Source: Myoxocephalus aenaeus (lineage: Eukaryota > Chordata > Actinopteri > Perciformes > Cottidae). Taken from it: DNA of 64,000 nt. Location of the stretch: NCBI GenBank assembly GCA_038501785.1, contig JBAMJR010000040.1, positions 901,501 through 965,500 of the forward strand, read 5' to 3'. This document shows, piece after piece, positions 1 through 12,818 of this stretch (positions are counted from its first letter, which is position 1; the number at the start of each line of letters is the position of its first letter). The notes beneath the pieces are model-generated. The model ran no database searches and was not told where the DNA came from. It worked only from the letters and a program-made list of their open reading frames with translations. Both the position numbers and the translations under genes were made by a program.

Positions 1-787
1 TTACCGTAAATAGAGGAACTACTATAAATGCAATCAATATTCAAAGCCCGAAATGCGGAAGTTCTGCTGTTGAAGATTGTCTGTAAATGACTTTTGAAAA
101 CATATTTTTCTTCATCTTGCGTGTGTGCCATTGGGGCTGTATAGTGTCAGATAGTGTAACCTGCTAAAAGCACGACTTCCTCAAAATGTGTGTGCATAAA
201 TACCATGAATAGATTTCACATTATTAATGCGTTTGGGAATAAACCTGCTTATTTGGCCAACATGTCATGCTAACTATTGTCCCCTCTCGGACACCACACA
301 CTTTCTGAAACACACACAAACTGGTAATAACATTTTCCTGCTCTCAGTAGCTGAATGGCAGGCTTTTCTGACTTCCACCATCTGTAGAACAAACAATGTG
401 TTAAAAAACACTGTATGTATCCTGCACGTTTGATCTCTTCAAAACACCACTTTGATGTGAGATTTAATTTAACATGCTTTTGTGAAAGGTCACTGTTGGT
501 TCTCCTGTGAATTTATAAATGTCTGTGTTGTGTGCTTGCCAATGTGTTTGTTATTATTCTCTGAGATGAAGATGAGGACAGGAATAGATCACTGGCACTT
601 TAAACCCGGAGTTCTCATATTCTCACCGGATCTTTCTCCTTTGCTAATTATTGTGTTGTTTTCAGAGCAAATATGTCATATCCATGGCGACCAGGCAGGT
701 TTATTGTCTCTCCCGTGCAATAGCTCACAAAAGTAATTAATTATCCTTTTTTTTCTCTCTCTCTCCCTCCTGTCTTTGGTTAAACAG
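1..787. other. Unique AT-rich DNA, no gene seen
   Basis: I see no recognisable coding exon or repeat family. Short open frames on the plus strand are uninformative in composition. The last ~45 bases form a strong pyrimidine tract ending in TTAAACAG, which would serve as the splice acceptor of the candidate exon that follows, so this stretch may be intronic. Confidence 0.5.
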
Positions 788-844
788 ATCATTCATGGAA
801 AGCCATCTTCTATATTAAAAATGCCACTGCTACTACAACACAAG
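788..844 (+). CDS. Candidate 57-bp internal exon, unrecognised protein
   Basis: Seen: a long T/C tract followed by CAG at 785-787, then 57 bases (19 codons, length divisible by three) ending AAG, then GTAAAC as a donor at 845. Two of three frames are open. One reads HSWKAIFYIKNATATTTQ between split codons; another begins IIHGKPSSILKMPLL. The third has a stop. The splice signals are better than at any other short open stretch in the window, and a symmetrical small exon would be compatible with cassette splicing. I do not recognise either peptide as part of a known family. No partner exon is visible within the window, so if real it belongs to a gene with very long introns. It may equally be a chance match. 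Confidence 0.3.
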
Positions 845-2488
845 GTAAACATTACATTTTTTCTTTTCAATTTCACAGTTTTTGTGCTTTGTTTTCTTTT
901 GTCTCACAAATCAGTTGTAGATTAAATAAGCGTATAATGTAAAACGATGCATTGTGTTCACAGTGTGTTCTTTTGAGGTATTTCCCATAATACCCTCATA
1001 ATGCAGCAGCTGTGCAGCCTAACTGTTGCAGATGTATTCATGCATGCAAAGCAAGCACACACTTGACACTTAAACAGGCGAGCTTAAAAACACATGTTTA
1101 GACATGAAATTATCTTGCATTTTGTGTGATTTGAATAGCAAGCATTAGCCAGACTAAAGATAAGTTAACTTTAGTGGTGTCTCTTATTTTACGAGGTCAC
1201 CAAAAATAATAACCAACAGCAGGTGACACTACAGGGTACAATAGTTCACCTCGGTGCATTGCAGAAGCATTTGTACATGCTCTTTCGTACAGTCTGTCCA
1301 AAGAGAGCTGTAAAGTGATCAGATGAAGCAGTTTCCAGCTCCTCATCCTGTGCGCTCCCTCAGTGTAACTCTGGAATGTGACTGCATGTGTCCGCTGTCC
1401 GAAGGTCCATCTCTATCTGGACACCAGCCAGCCTTCACTGTCAGACTGGTGGCCCAGGTTCTCATCTCTCGGCATTGATGAGACAGTGCAATATCCATCT
1501 GTCTAACATACTGCCCTTCTTTCTCTACCTCTCTTTTGCTCGCTCCCTGCCTTCCTACTTTCGTAATCTTTCATCGTCACCATAGGTAAAAGTAGTGCTG
1601 GGTAAATTTCGTGGGTTGAGAAAGCAGAGATGCTTTTTTGTCCATTTTTTGCTTTTTTTTTTATTGCGATTTGGTTTGTGGGTTTCGTTCAGTGTTTATG
1701 GGTGTGGTTCTCTAGGCCATTTGATTGGGTCTCTCTCTCTCCTTCTCCCTCTAAAATGGTACTTGAATTGTTGCTTGTAGCGCTGTGCTCCTGGTTCATT
1801 CGACTATTTGAGAATCTCAGTGGTTAATCAGTGTGCGATGCCTCCAACGTTCTTATTTCCTGCAGCCCTATCAGTCAGTGAAATGCCTCATGTCTCATAA
1901 GTACCCATCTGCATCTGTCAAGGGGTGTGTAGAATTAAACCCATGTGTATTCCTATTCTGTTTGACCTTGGCTGTGGACCTCAGGTCTTTGATGTCAAAT
2001 AAGCGCCAGTAATCCCAGGCGGCATTTGACAGGCTTCAGGAGCCATTACTTTTGTTTCCCAGCTCATAAGCTTTATCAATTGCCTTCAGTGTAATGATTT
2101 TGTATACAAATTCACACTACCACAACCACAGTGTTTTGGCTTGTAAAAATATACTGCCTTCAACACCTACTGTTATACCCGCACAAATAGCACACATGTT
2201 TTTTTAATCATCATTATTGTTTTTATTTTACTGCTAAGGAAATGTCCTTTTTGCATGCTTGATCAGCCAGTAGAGAAATCCAATATAATGGAGGTTCAAG
2301 GTGAATTGCATCCCGTGCATTTCCCCCCTTCGACTGAGGGAATATTCCAGAGCAAAATAAACAAATCACACAGACAACAGTAATATAGGGTTGATTTTGA
2401 AGGCATGAAATAAGTATCGATTAAATCCTGCAGTTCATAGATGAAAATGGCCTTTTTGGTAATTTGTCCTGGGTCCTTTCAATACGAT
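845..2488. other. Unique sequence, no gene seen
   Basis: No feature can be supported. T-rich and CT-rich tracts occur around 1510-1760 and short plus-strand open frames overlap them, but their composition is that of low-complexity pyrimidine DNA rather than protein. Confidence 0.5.
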
Positions 2489-2600
2489 GGAGACAGAGAG
2501 AGAGAGGCATAGACTAGGGGGCGGGGGTGAGAGAGAGAGAGAGAGACTGAGGCTGAGGGGAGAGAGAGGCATATAGACTGGGGGGAGAGAGAAAGAGACT
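2489..2600. repeat. GA-rich imperfect microsatellite with internal duplication
   Basis: A purine-rich tract of AGAGAG runs interrupted by GGGG blocks. A unit of the form AGAGAGGCATA(TA)GACT followed by G-runs appears twice, near 2497-2527 and 2559-2586, so the tract grew by duplication of a longer unit rather than by simple GA slippage alone. The minus-strand open frame across it is Ser/Leu-rich low complexity and is not a gene. Confidence 0.8.
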
Positions 2601-3753
2601 GCAGAAAAGGTGGAGAGGAAGAATAGAGGGAGGAATAAGACAACTGAACAGAATAAGACAGAGAAGAGCTTTCACAGACTTGAGAAAGGGACATGCTGCC
2701 CCGTTCCGAGCTCATTATCATTCTTAATAAGTCTTAAGGAAAGAAGGAGCATTGAGTGTAAATGCACGGTAATCCTTACACTGGCCAAGGTTAGTAGGGA
2801 CGTCAGCACATGCGCACCGTTCCCAGCTGGCCACTTTGGGACAGGGAGGGGACCAGAGGAGCACAGTTAAGGATAGATGTTCAAGGAGAAAGTGAGGACG
2901 TTTAGACGCTGTGTAAAGGTTAGGCCCTTTTCCCCCAGCCTGTAGACCCTACAGCACCTGGCATTTAGTGAGTAAACAGTTCTGCATCAGACTAAAAACA
3001 GACGTATTTGGCCATAATAAAACCTAATGACGGCTGTAATAATAATTCAGAAGCAGAATTTAACAATAATTTACGGATTAGGAATACGAGCTTTGATTAA
3101 AAGAGAAATAGGACGGTTTTGACTTTGGCACCAATCGCCACGAGGGATTCAGTCTTGTACTCAAAGTAACTGTTGGCTGCAGTGCATGCCTAATTCACTG
3201 TTCTTTGGGTGTGGTCCAAGAGCGAGCATTAAGATGAATTGGATGAACTGGTGACCAATTAACTCATTTGACAAATTGCCAGCCACTTGTAGTGGTTGTT
3301 AAACCATGTTGCTTAAATGTAAATCCAATGCAGTATGTGTTTATATACTATACCAAGCTTGCAGTCCAGTGTTGTGCAGTATTTCTGCTCATTAATCAAA
3401 TCAGATGTGAGACATGTCTGGCACATTAATCTTAGTCCACAGTGAAACCGCAGCAGACGGTGATTTTTATACTTCCAGTAATTAGTACCGTGAATGTTTT
3501 TCGCTGTCACGTTGTCTCATTAGGGGTCAATTTTAAGATTTGTTTTGAAATGTACACATTGCAGGTAAAGCACCTATGATGCCTGAGCGTCTTTTTAAAA
3601 CTAGAGTCCTGTCGACTGCCACTAATGTGATTGATATAAGTTCGGCCCTGTCCATGAGTATATAAAACTGTCAAAAGAATGGATTTTTCTCAGCGAAATT
3701 AACCCCTCAATATAAATCCTCAGGAATGCTTTGCTCTTTTATTAGTAGTATTA
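2601..3753. other. Unique sequence, no gene seen
   Basis: No coding or repeat signature is recognised. Confidence 0.5.
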
Positions 3754-3870
3754 ACTAAGGGTGGGAATCTCTGGCGAGTCTCATAATTTGATTAAAATTC
3801 AGAATCTTGGTCTGATTCAGAGAATTGATTCTTAATTTTAAAATTGATTCTCAATTCAATAAATAGAAAA
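3754..3870. mobile_element. Probable MITE fragment (TAAGGGTGGGAATCTC end)
   Basis: It starts with TAAGGGTGGGAATCTCTGG and continues as an AT-rich run containing several copies of a GAATTGATTCT-like motif. From memory this start and the GATTC-rich interior resemble a short non-autonomous DNA transposon common in fish genomes. No clear matching 3' end or target-site duplication is visible, so the copy is likely truncated. Confidence 0.35.
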
Positions 3871-4674
3871 GCCATTTTTCTGGCTCTTCCTCCAGTGCAT
3901 TGGGTGCCAAACTTGACAGGAAACAAACTGAGAAAAGTGTGTGAGAGTACACACTCTTGTGTTGTATGCCAGAGTTTCCTAATGACAAATGTGTGCCACT
4001 GGTTACCCTTAATGCCAGCTTTATAGACTCACTAACCAGCTTTAGTGTCACATGATCAAAATAGTTTTTTTTTGTGCAGATTTCCTTGAACAAAAACAAT
4101 GTAACATTGATTTTTAGACGTTTGTTTTCACACACGGTACAGGCTGTTTCTATCTCTCAACTGTATCTTCTAAAGCGTTGACAAATTATCAATCACATAT
4201 TTTGACCTTGACTTTTGATGAAAACTGTGGGTCCTCTTGGGAATATGTTTGCTTAATTGTCTAAGAGGGGGACAACAGTCAAATAAGCAAATGAAATTGG
4301 AGCTGGCGGTGTAGCGTAGGGGTGCCCTTTTGTCTAGCTCGGTGTAATGCCATCTCTGTGCCTTTCTGTCATGTAAGGATGATTTACCCAGAGACAGATG
4401 TTCTCAGACCTTTGCTCATGAACCTGAACTATTTAGTTCTGTATTTTTGCCCTTTTAAAGGTTAAGGAGTGAAACGCGTCAGCCTCTTTGGATTGCTGTG
4501 GTGTCAGTTGTTCTGTTGTACTGTGTGTTGAGTTCAGAGGCTGCTGCCCTCGTAGTGGACTCAACTCTGATTGGGCGGAAAGTTGTTGTGTTGCACATGG
4601 ACAATGTTTTTAGGAACATCTCTTCTTCACCATTCTCCTCATCTGACTGCGTTTTCGTTGGAAACCTGCCAACA
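3871..4674. other. Unique sequence, no gene seen
   Basis: No feature can be supported. A plus-strand frame crossing 4498-4812 ends in poly-proline and Thr/His runs encoded by the C-run and CA repeat, which argues against a gene. Confidence 0.5.
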
Positions 4675-4679
4675 CCCCC

Positions 4680-4710
<31 letters not shown>

Positions 4711-4724
4711 ACACAAACACACAC
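4675..4724. repeat. Poly(C)22 followed by (CA)n
   Basis: Twenty-two consecutive C (4675-4696) run directly into CA dinucleotides with one AAA interruption. The G-rich strand of the homopolymer can form stacked G structures. Run length here is prone to assembly and sequencing error. Confidence 0.95.
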
Positions 4725-7705
4725 TCCAACCCCCTCCAGGGAGCCTTGGGAGGCAGAGAGCCATCACCATGGTGACCTGAACACAGATCCCCCACACACC
4801 GGTCCATTGTGACTGGCATGCGTTGAGGTGAGAGGGAACAAAATGTCACAGCAACAGGTTTTTTTGTGTTTTTGTTTTTGCTTCAATTCTCAATGGGATT
4901 GTTCTTCGATCCAAGCGCTCAGTTACACTGGAGAGACGAGGGGAGTGAGGGAAACAAGTTTATTGGAGAAATTAATACACTGTCATGGAAATGGACCATA
5001 AATACTAATAAGTCTCTGTTTTTGTTTTCCTTGTTTTCTTCTTCCTGTGGTCGTATTTAGCATCAGGGCAAAAACACAAAGGGGAGTGTCGTTGTTATCA
5101 TCTGATTAAAGGTGTTTGCAAATTCTCCAAAATAGGCATAGCCCAAAGTAAAGGAAAATGTTTTTGATGATTTAATGTCTTCCTTGTTTTGAATCACTCA
5201 ATATGAAATTCAATCAGTAGCGGAGTATTGCAAATAGGAAGATCATTTATAAAAAATAAGGTAGTTTAATTTGGCAGTACGTTTTTAACAACATTGATAA
5301 ACTCTATATAAAAAAACTAAACAAAGCAACCCGACTCTGTCGTCTCATTAGCTCCTGTCTCAGTAAAGATATTCTTTCTAACTGGAATCCTTTGTGGACA
5401 AACTACAATCTGTTCGTAACCAGAGGGCAGCAGGGACAAATCCAAGAAGATGACACTTTTTGCCCTCCCAAATCTTGTCGAGACCCAATGCATGGAACTG
5501 GTTAGATTTTGGTGTTTCAACAGAAGAGAAAATAGCAATTCGATGGACTGCTCTCAGTCACCATAGAGCACAATTATTAAATGTGAACACATGATGTTCA
5601 ATAACATCCCGTGTTACACATGGTCACATAACCTGAGAGTACACAGCGTTCCTGCCAGATATGTGGTGGATGATATTCACGACACTAGAAGACCCCAGGG
5701 TCTAACTTGCCCCATGCTTCACTGTACTTCTGCCATTGTGGCTCGTGCTTAGCTTATAGCCATGCCCTTCTGGCTCTCAGTTTATGCTGACCTTTGACAT
5801 GTCTTGATCCAGGCAACATGCTATTGTCTACAGGCTTTGGAGAGGGAAGTGGGCATATAGAGAATGTGGCATTGAAGACGTGGAGCAGATTTAGCCCCCA
5901 ACCCTGAAGAAGATGTGGGTTGTGTCACATGACAGGTCCAGAGTTGCCCTCAGTCCCAGAGGTTGGGGGGTTGGTCAGCCGGTGCCAGAGGGCACAAGGG
6001 TGACTTCAAACACACAAACCTAACGTCTGGCATAATGTCTGGGCCTCTTGGCCTCTGCTCCATGTAGGATATCACCCCATAACTCATAGAAGTGATATCT
6101 TATTATCTCAGTATTTCTATACTGTACATATTGTTTTGTTTCAGTTAGATATGCAGTGTGGATACTGCACAGATATGCATTAACTCCCACAATAACCTCT
6201 TTTATTATGCAAGAGACTAGAAGTCTCATTAATATTTGTTGATGTGTGGTTATAGTAGTCAGGTCTTTTCGTGCCAAGTCTGTAAGAGTCTGCCATCTCC
6301 CTTCCCTGAACAGATGCAAAGGTGCAGGTCCTGCGAGATCCTTTTATGTTTCGAGACCTCTCTTTGATCCTTTTACTGCGACCTAAACCACAACACAGCT
6401 CTGTCTCAATCAGCTCTTTGCTGTCATCCCACTTCAGAATTCCTCTTGGCTGAGGGAGTAAATACATTTTTCAGCGTTTATTAGAATACAGCTTGCCAGA
6501 AGGGACTCCTCTCTCCTCTCCTATAGCTGCTCCAGTAATTAGCAAATTGATTAGGAGAACTTCAACACACCTCCTTGGCTCTTATCTCCTCATTCTAGGA
6601 CAATATTGCTGTACCATGGGACAGCGTAAATATTTTAAGGGAAACCCTCGGTGAATCTCATTAAACGGCTACGGGGCAGAGCAGCTGTCTCCTGCTGAAG
6701 GTCCCAGCCAATTTTCTAAACTATGATTAAAGAAAAGTTTTGGATTATTTAAACATGCCGTGTCCTGTGGTTTTTTTTCAGTGCCACTGAAGACCTCTGT
6801 GATTCCCCCACCCCTCTGTGCCAGGACTGCTCCTGTCCCTTTGGATCTATTAGTTTGAAATCGTTTGGGTGATGACTCTTTGAAAGTGGTGGTCATTCTG
6901 GGATGCCATGTTCAAAATCCAACAAAGACCTCCCTTTTATGCACAAATGCTAATTAAAATTTGTACCCCCATCCCCAAGCTGCAGAGGGAGAGACTTGGT
7001 AGCAATTTGGCAGATAATCAAATTGCATTTTAAATGGAGCCGTTTAAAGATGACTGGAGTCTGCTCAGGAAGACACAGTGGCACGAATTAAGCTTAAATA
7101 AACTGCTATGTGCAAAGAGGAACAATACAACAAAATGCACATCACAATAGGTAGCTGCATTTATGTAAATGGTCAACATGCAATGTTTGATTTATGTTTT
7201 TTTTAATTAGTTAAGAGGAAACCAGGTTTGTTTTCTACAAATGCATGCATGCAGGAGTTCTGTTTTTCTTTTAATTATTATTTCACTCTAGCTAAGTGGC
7301 ATTTTCTTCATTATCTGTCCTTACAATTTGACCAATTGAGGCTAAATGCTAATAAGACATGATCTGTGAACAGTTGCGGTACCTTGGAAACGTTTTGTTC
7401 TTAATTTTAGATTTTCAGCCTGACAGAAAGGGCAAACTGTGTGGAAATGTTGTCAACAGCTATGTTTGTCTACAAAAATCTGCGCTTAGAAGCTGTCCCC
7501 CCACATTTGGTATACATCATTAAGTTCTTCGTGGCCCATCAAATTGTTTATTCACACAGCATTCCAGTACATATTAGTGACATCTCGTTAGCGGAAAACA
7601 GAAAACTGACACAAAAAATTTGGGAAACAGGCCTGAATTGTTTATTCCCCCCGAATAAGTAGAAAGTGTGATTCTCATGAAATGATAGAATTGGATCAAA
7701 CTTGC

Positions 7706-7707
<2 letters not shown>
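4725..7707. other. Unique sequence, no gene seen
   Basis: No exon or repeat family is recognised. A perfect 12-bp palindrome TCACCATGGTGA (4764-4775) resembles a degenerate RFX site but departs from consensus in both half-sites. The stretch 6480-6660 has the AT-rich, low-repeat texture of conserved non-coding DNA; this cannot be tested here. Confidence 0.4.

Positions 7708-7758
<51 letters not shown>
7708..7758. repeat. (CT)25 microsatellite
   Basis: An uninterrupted CT run of about 51 bp. Its minus-strand reading gives an Arg-Glu repeat, which is an artefact and not a protein. Confidence 0.97.
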
Positions 7759-7760
<2 letters not shown>

Positions 7761-10247
7761 CAAGCACCAAGTGATCTGTTTAGTTTTCAACACCATTCTT
7801 ACTCGGGCAACATTTCGTGTAAAGTTTAACATTCATCACAAGACCAGTACAGCCATCAGAACATCTTCATATCCATAAAACCCCATTATGGACAGCACAA
7901 CAAGTGATGCTTGACTTGTAAGTTTAAAGGGTTCTTAATTGGCTGTGATTTGCTGGCTGTACAGCAGTTACTGTGGAAGTGGCATAATGATCCTCCTTGG
8001 ATGATACATTACTTTTCTGGCAACTTAATGCACCTTAACGCTGCATGTATCTGTCCTCTGTTCCAGCTTTGCTCTCATTTCAGCGCCATAGCAGACTGAC
8101 AGAACAATGGCTTTGACCTGCCCAGTACAGGTTGCACTTGAGTAGATGTAATGTTGACCTCCTCCACCTTCTTTACAGATACCCACATCCAGAGATAGTC
8201 CCTTGAGATCTTTTACAATGATCCCCCAAGGCAGTTTCTCTGTTTTCACTTTAGATTTGTGGTTAAAGCAGCTGAATACATTTAGAGGACTGTGAAGCAC
8301 CAACGCAGTTCTGCTTTACAGTGTTAGAAGCTCATTATCAAAGCATTTATCAGCACAGTAGGCCAGGAAAAAAAACTTCAAGTAGCCCAGATACTTTTAG
8401 ATCTTTCTTTTCTGATTACATACGATTACCCTTAAAGAACACACAAAGAACAGATTCACTGAACATTTTATTTTGTTAATAATGGAACAATAACAATACA
8501 TTCCATCAAACTGCCTTTTTAATGTGCAATAGTTTATATTAGATCAACACTAAGACAAAAGGCGGTGTATTTAAAATATCTGAGGTTTGTAGTATGCTGC
8601 ATTGGGTTTGTGTAACAAGTCATTTTTCGGCCTTACGGTAAAGTCAAATCTCAAAGTCAGCATTTTTATGAACAAGCATATTTTTCAATAATAAGCATAA
8701 CACAGATTTTTGTTGTTGTTGATAAAAGCAGCATTAAGGAGAAAGCATCCTAATTGGAGCAACACAATCCCTGTCTTATGGTGTTGATTGACAAATATTG
8801 TTGCAAAGTTAATGACACAAGAGGGGATTTGATTGATCAAGTGGGTGACTGATCATAAAACTGCAGTCAATATTTGGCTGTAGCTTTATTTCCCGTCTGA
8901 ACAACAGTGTGGCAGGATGTATGTATGGCTAGACACACACAGCACTGGCAAAACACATATTTACACTTCAGTCTCTCCTGAGCCTGATGCTGCTGCCTCT
9001 GTTTGCTATACAGTAAATAATATCCTATGATGCTAAAATGAACAGTCTTAGTGTATTTATTCAGTTGGTGCAAAGGGTATTGGTTAAACCTGACCAATTT
9101 TGGTGTAATTGGAATGAAAATCTCTCTCTAATTACTGTACTGTGTGGATCCTTTGGTCCCTGTCCCCCTGCTGCAAATTATGGTATAAAAAGTCTCTTTT
9201 ATTTATAGAAATAAAATGTTAGCTTTCGAGACAATAGGCTAGTTCTGTTTTACGGTAGAGTAGACTTTATCTTTTTAATAAAAATTCCTTACTTGGTGAA
9301 AGTTTAATTAATAAGGGACTTAAAGCAAAGGGAATGAGCAAGGGAGTTGGGTCTTTAAGGGGGTACTTATTTTTCCATCTGGGCTATCCTCCAAAAAAAC
9401 TGTCAATTAGTGTGTTAAGCTGAAGAGACAAAAAACGTCATTAGTTCTTGCAAAAAGAATAATGGGTTTTAAAGGTTTTGCTTTTTAGGCAGGCCAAAAG
9501 CACAAGAGTGAGACTTATGTATTTTCATTTATTTCTTGCAATTATAAAAGTTTGAAGGAAGGGTTTATTGTTCTAAGGTGCATGATTGAGGAAGCACACA
9601 CAGTGGGTTGTTTTTCTAAGTAACTGTGTACCTTAATTGTCTGAGATAAGACAAATAAAATTAGTAGTATTTGGTGGAGTGAATCATTGTGTGTAGAATA
9701 TATAATTTTTCCATTTTGATAGTTTCCTTGTGAGCAAACAATGCTGTTGTTGTTGATGATTTGGCTAGGCTTTTGCGTCACAATTAGATGTCTCTGTGTA
9801 TTGTATATGTTATATATTGTATGTGTGTGTCAGTGGCTTTCCTGGCATTACTGCATATGACATATATCACCTGTCATACAGTTCGCTTCCAGAAAATATC
9901 AGTTACGCTTCAGAAAACTTTTAATTGTGAATTAATTGGTTTGGTGGTCTTGCCGTCAGTTTGTAAAGACGTCATGAAGCAACTGTTGAGAGATTCCTTC
10001 TAGTTTCTTTACTCTATAATAGTCATATTTGTTTCCTGGTTAAAATTGTGTCTACTGAATAAATATAAAAAAGCATTAAATGTATAACTCCTGACAATTA
10101 CAATGACATATATTTTACCTCAGGACATCCATGACCACATGCTAAGAGTTAAAACATTTTTGCTGAACCAGTTTAGAGATTTTTCAAAGTAAAAGTGTTT
10201 GCTTCAACTTTTTCCCATGGTCGGATGTTAAAAAAGTAAACATAAAT
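7759..10247. other. Unique AT-rich sequence, no gene seen
   Basis: No coding exon, RNA gene or recognisable repeat. Confidence 0.5.
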
Positions 10248-10354
10248 CCCAATACATCATAATATTCAACCGCAGTACTTGTAGAATCACACTACTTAAA
10301 AGTCCCAAAACATACGATACGTATCAGGATGTAAGCATTTTGTCCCAGCTCTAA
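10248..10354. mobile_element. Probable decayed MITE end
   Basis: The run AATACATCATAATATTC ... CTTGTAGAATCACA ... CATACGATACGTATCAGG ... GTCCCAGCTCTA resembles, from memory, the terminal part of a fish non-autonomous element that ends in GTCCCAGCCCTA. Substitutions are numerous, so the copy is old. No in-window second copy was found to confirm it. Confidence 0.35.
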
Positions 10355-12750
10355 TAATTAGTATAATCACAGAGTACATAATACTGCTCTTTGCTAGTTG
10401 TCGTTATGGAGAAGTGACAGATGGATTATTCTATCATCCAGTTATCTTGTTGAGTGAATATGGACTTGCCAACCTCTATTTGGCAGCATTTTTACTTAAA
10501 AAGAATTCCAAGCAACTTATTCTAGCTGTCAACAAAAAATCATATTTGCATATGTCATGCTTTTCAGCCAGAGAACAATACAAAAACAAGTTGGCTTGCA
10601 ACAGTCTGATTGTTGCTTTTTGTGGATCTCAGCAACAGTTTTTTTTCTTCAGTTTTATAAATGATTTGTGAATTGGCAGTGATTGCACATACACTTTTCT
10701 AAGTAACTAGATAACCACAAACATTAAATATGTCTTTGGTCATTTTCATCATTTAATTATTTACTTTTACATTTTTGATTTAAGTTAAATGTGTCCCTAC
10801 TATCCCAATGGTGATTTCTTAAAAAACAACAGCATAATTTTAGATGCTTGGCACAAAATGAAGATAAGTAAAAAGTATTATTCAACTCTCTAATGAGGGA
10901 GCCTTCAATTTTGGATCCTGTTTTTTACATAAATTCATGTCAAGTTATAGAATTGACACTCAAACCCTAATTAATTCCAGCAGTACAGCACGTTCCTTTA
11001 AAACCTGGATATCATCAATGTGTTAGATCATTAAGATCATTGAGAGTGAAATGTATTTCACCTTGAAGAAATACTTAGTAAATGTGATGAGGTAACCTGG
11101 AAATGAGCAGGGTCCTTTTTGTAATGAACTTCCTACCTTGCAGATGACCATTTGAATTTTTTTTGATTTTTTTTTTATGCAGGCAGAAAGTGTGACAGTG
11201 GTGCTTAGACGAGGCTTACATAACCGGTCATAGTGCAAGAGTTTTCAGGCGCAGAGCCCAAAATATGTCATTGACTTGTGCCATACACAACAGGAGATGG
11301 TTTTTGCATCCCAGTGTGTGTGCTAGTAAATGATTGGTTACAGGAGATTCTCCAATAAATTAATTGTTTCCACTTCATGGTTAAGTATGTGCTACTCTTC
11401 CAAATCGAGTGCTGGTACTTGGTTATTACACTTTAATAGCTCGCTTGCCAAACTAACGATATATTACTCCATGTGCTGGCTCAGATCAGAGAAGATGAAT
11501 TGGCTATTAATTAGAGTTGCACTGAGAGGGCACAGGGGAGAGACTACTCATAGCCTTGCAATCAGTGTCTACGGGGGCCCTTTTCTGACTGGGACAACCA
11601 GGGCCGGCCCAGGTCACCGTGTGTTATCATGAAAACCATTGAATCCGGCAGAAGAAGCAACTTCAAACATGGCCACCATCTTGGTGAGTCAAACAAAGGA
11701 CAAGAGACTTTAACATTGCACAGCTGCAATTTCATCTGATGGTTTTAGTCAGGAGTGTGAACAGAATGGTAGAGATGCGTGGGAGGGCGTTTGGCTCCGC
11801 GAAGTCCCTTAACAAAAGACTCACGTCCGAAGGACTTTGAATTAGAAAGTTATGGAGGAAATATTTGACGGGCAGAGATGATTTGTAGGGAATATTATTG
11901 TTTGGCTCACTTTTCTTGTGCAGCCTCTGAATTAGCCCTTTTATCACAATTAATTAAGCTTGCCTATAGGAGATGTTCCATCTTGAGCTCATCCACACAG
12001 GATAAATAAGTCAAAGCGGCAGGATATATGTCCCTTTATTGGCTGACTTGATCTCGGAAGCATCTGTAGTGGGGGGAGGCTGTCTCTGTGGTGCAACTTT
12101 GTGGAAGAGTCTTTGCCATCACTCACTTTGAATGCTTCTTTTATGACTCGTTTTGTTAAAAACCTCTTTTTTTAATGCAAGGTATCAGGAGTTATGGCCT
12201 GTCTATGCAAATTAGGAAAATTTGACAGTTTGTTATTCATGTCATCGCCTTTTTAAACACTTAAGGGCAATAAATTTCACCGTGACAGGCTGCTCCGAAA
12301 TTGCCACTAAATATTATTAAATATTTTAACAAGTTCCTTGTAAATATGCCTTAAATGTTTGAACGATGGGCAGGAAGAAAAATGGCTTTGCATCAACTTA
12401 TTAGAGGCTATAAAAGTGGCAGTGATTTATCGTGGATGTGGAGCAACTCAGGCCATCTTTTTTTTGTTTAGCTTATTCTCTGAGCTTGCTTTGTCCTGAT
12501 GTGCACATTAAAGAGAGGCACATCATGTTAAAAGCCTGCAGTTTCACAAGTCATGAAAATGTTCGCACCAGACATTGTTGTACCTGTGGTCCTTGAAAGA
12601 CAGAGCGATATATGGCAACAGCATTTAAAAGTTTTAAAGCATCTCGTAGCCCATTTACAGTTTTACATGTGATATCACTATAACAGAGTGTGTTTATCAA
12701 GACATCCAGTTGAATTGGTTTAGTTTAAATCTGAGGTGAAACAACTCAGG
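10355..12750. other. Unique sequence; one isolated ATG-plus-donor arrangement
   Basis: No established gene. At 11669 an ATG with A at -3 and G at +4 is followed after five codons (MATIL) by GTGAGT at 11684, which looks like a first coding exon. The same bases (CCAAGATGGTGGCC on the minus strand) fit a YY1 site, which may be the whole explanation. The rest shows nothing recognisable. Confidence 0.3.
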
Positions 12751-12818
12751 CAGCTTTTATTTCACTCTTTAATTTATTATTTTTTTTCCATATAATTAAA
12801 CCACCTGTTATTTAAGGT
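12751..12818. repeat. 68-bp direct repeat, left copy
   Basis: It begins CAGCTTTTATTTCACTC and ends CACCTGTTATTTAAGGT. It recurs at 13211-13278 in the same orientation with about five substitutions and one single-base gap. The two copies exactly bracket the duplicated block 12819-13213. It is not present beside the second copy of that block at 20070. Confidence 0.9.

Noticed and set aside
2479..2721. Ser/Leu-rich minus-strand frame
   Set aside because: It is the translation of a GA microsatellite.
4764..4775. TCACCATGGTGA palindrome as an RFX site
   Set aside because: Both half-sites deviate from GTNRCC / RGYAAC; kept only as a remark.
4498..4849. Overlapping 70-104-codon frames on both strands
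   Set aside because: They are held open by the C-run and CA repeat (poly-Pro, Thr-His, Gly and Cys-Val runs) and contain no domain.
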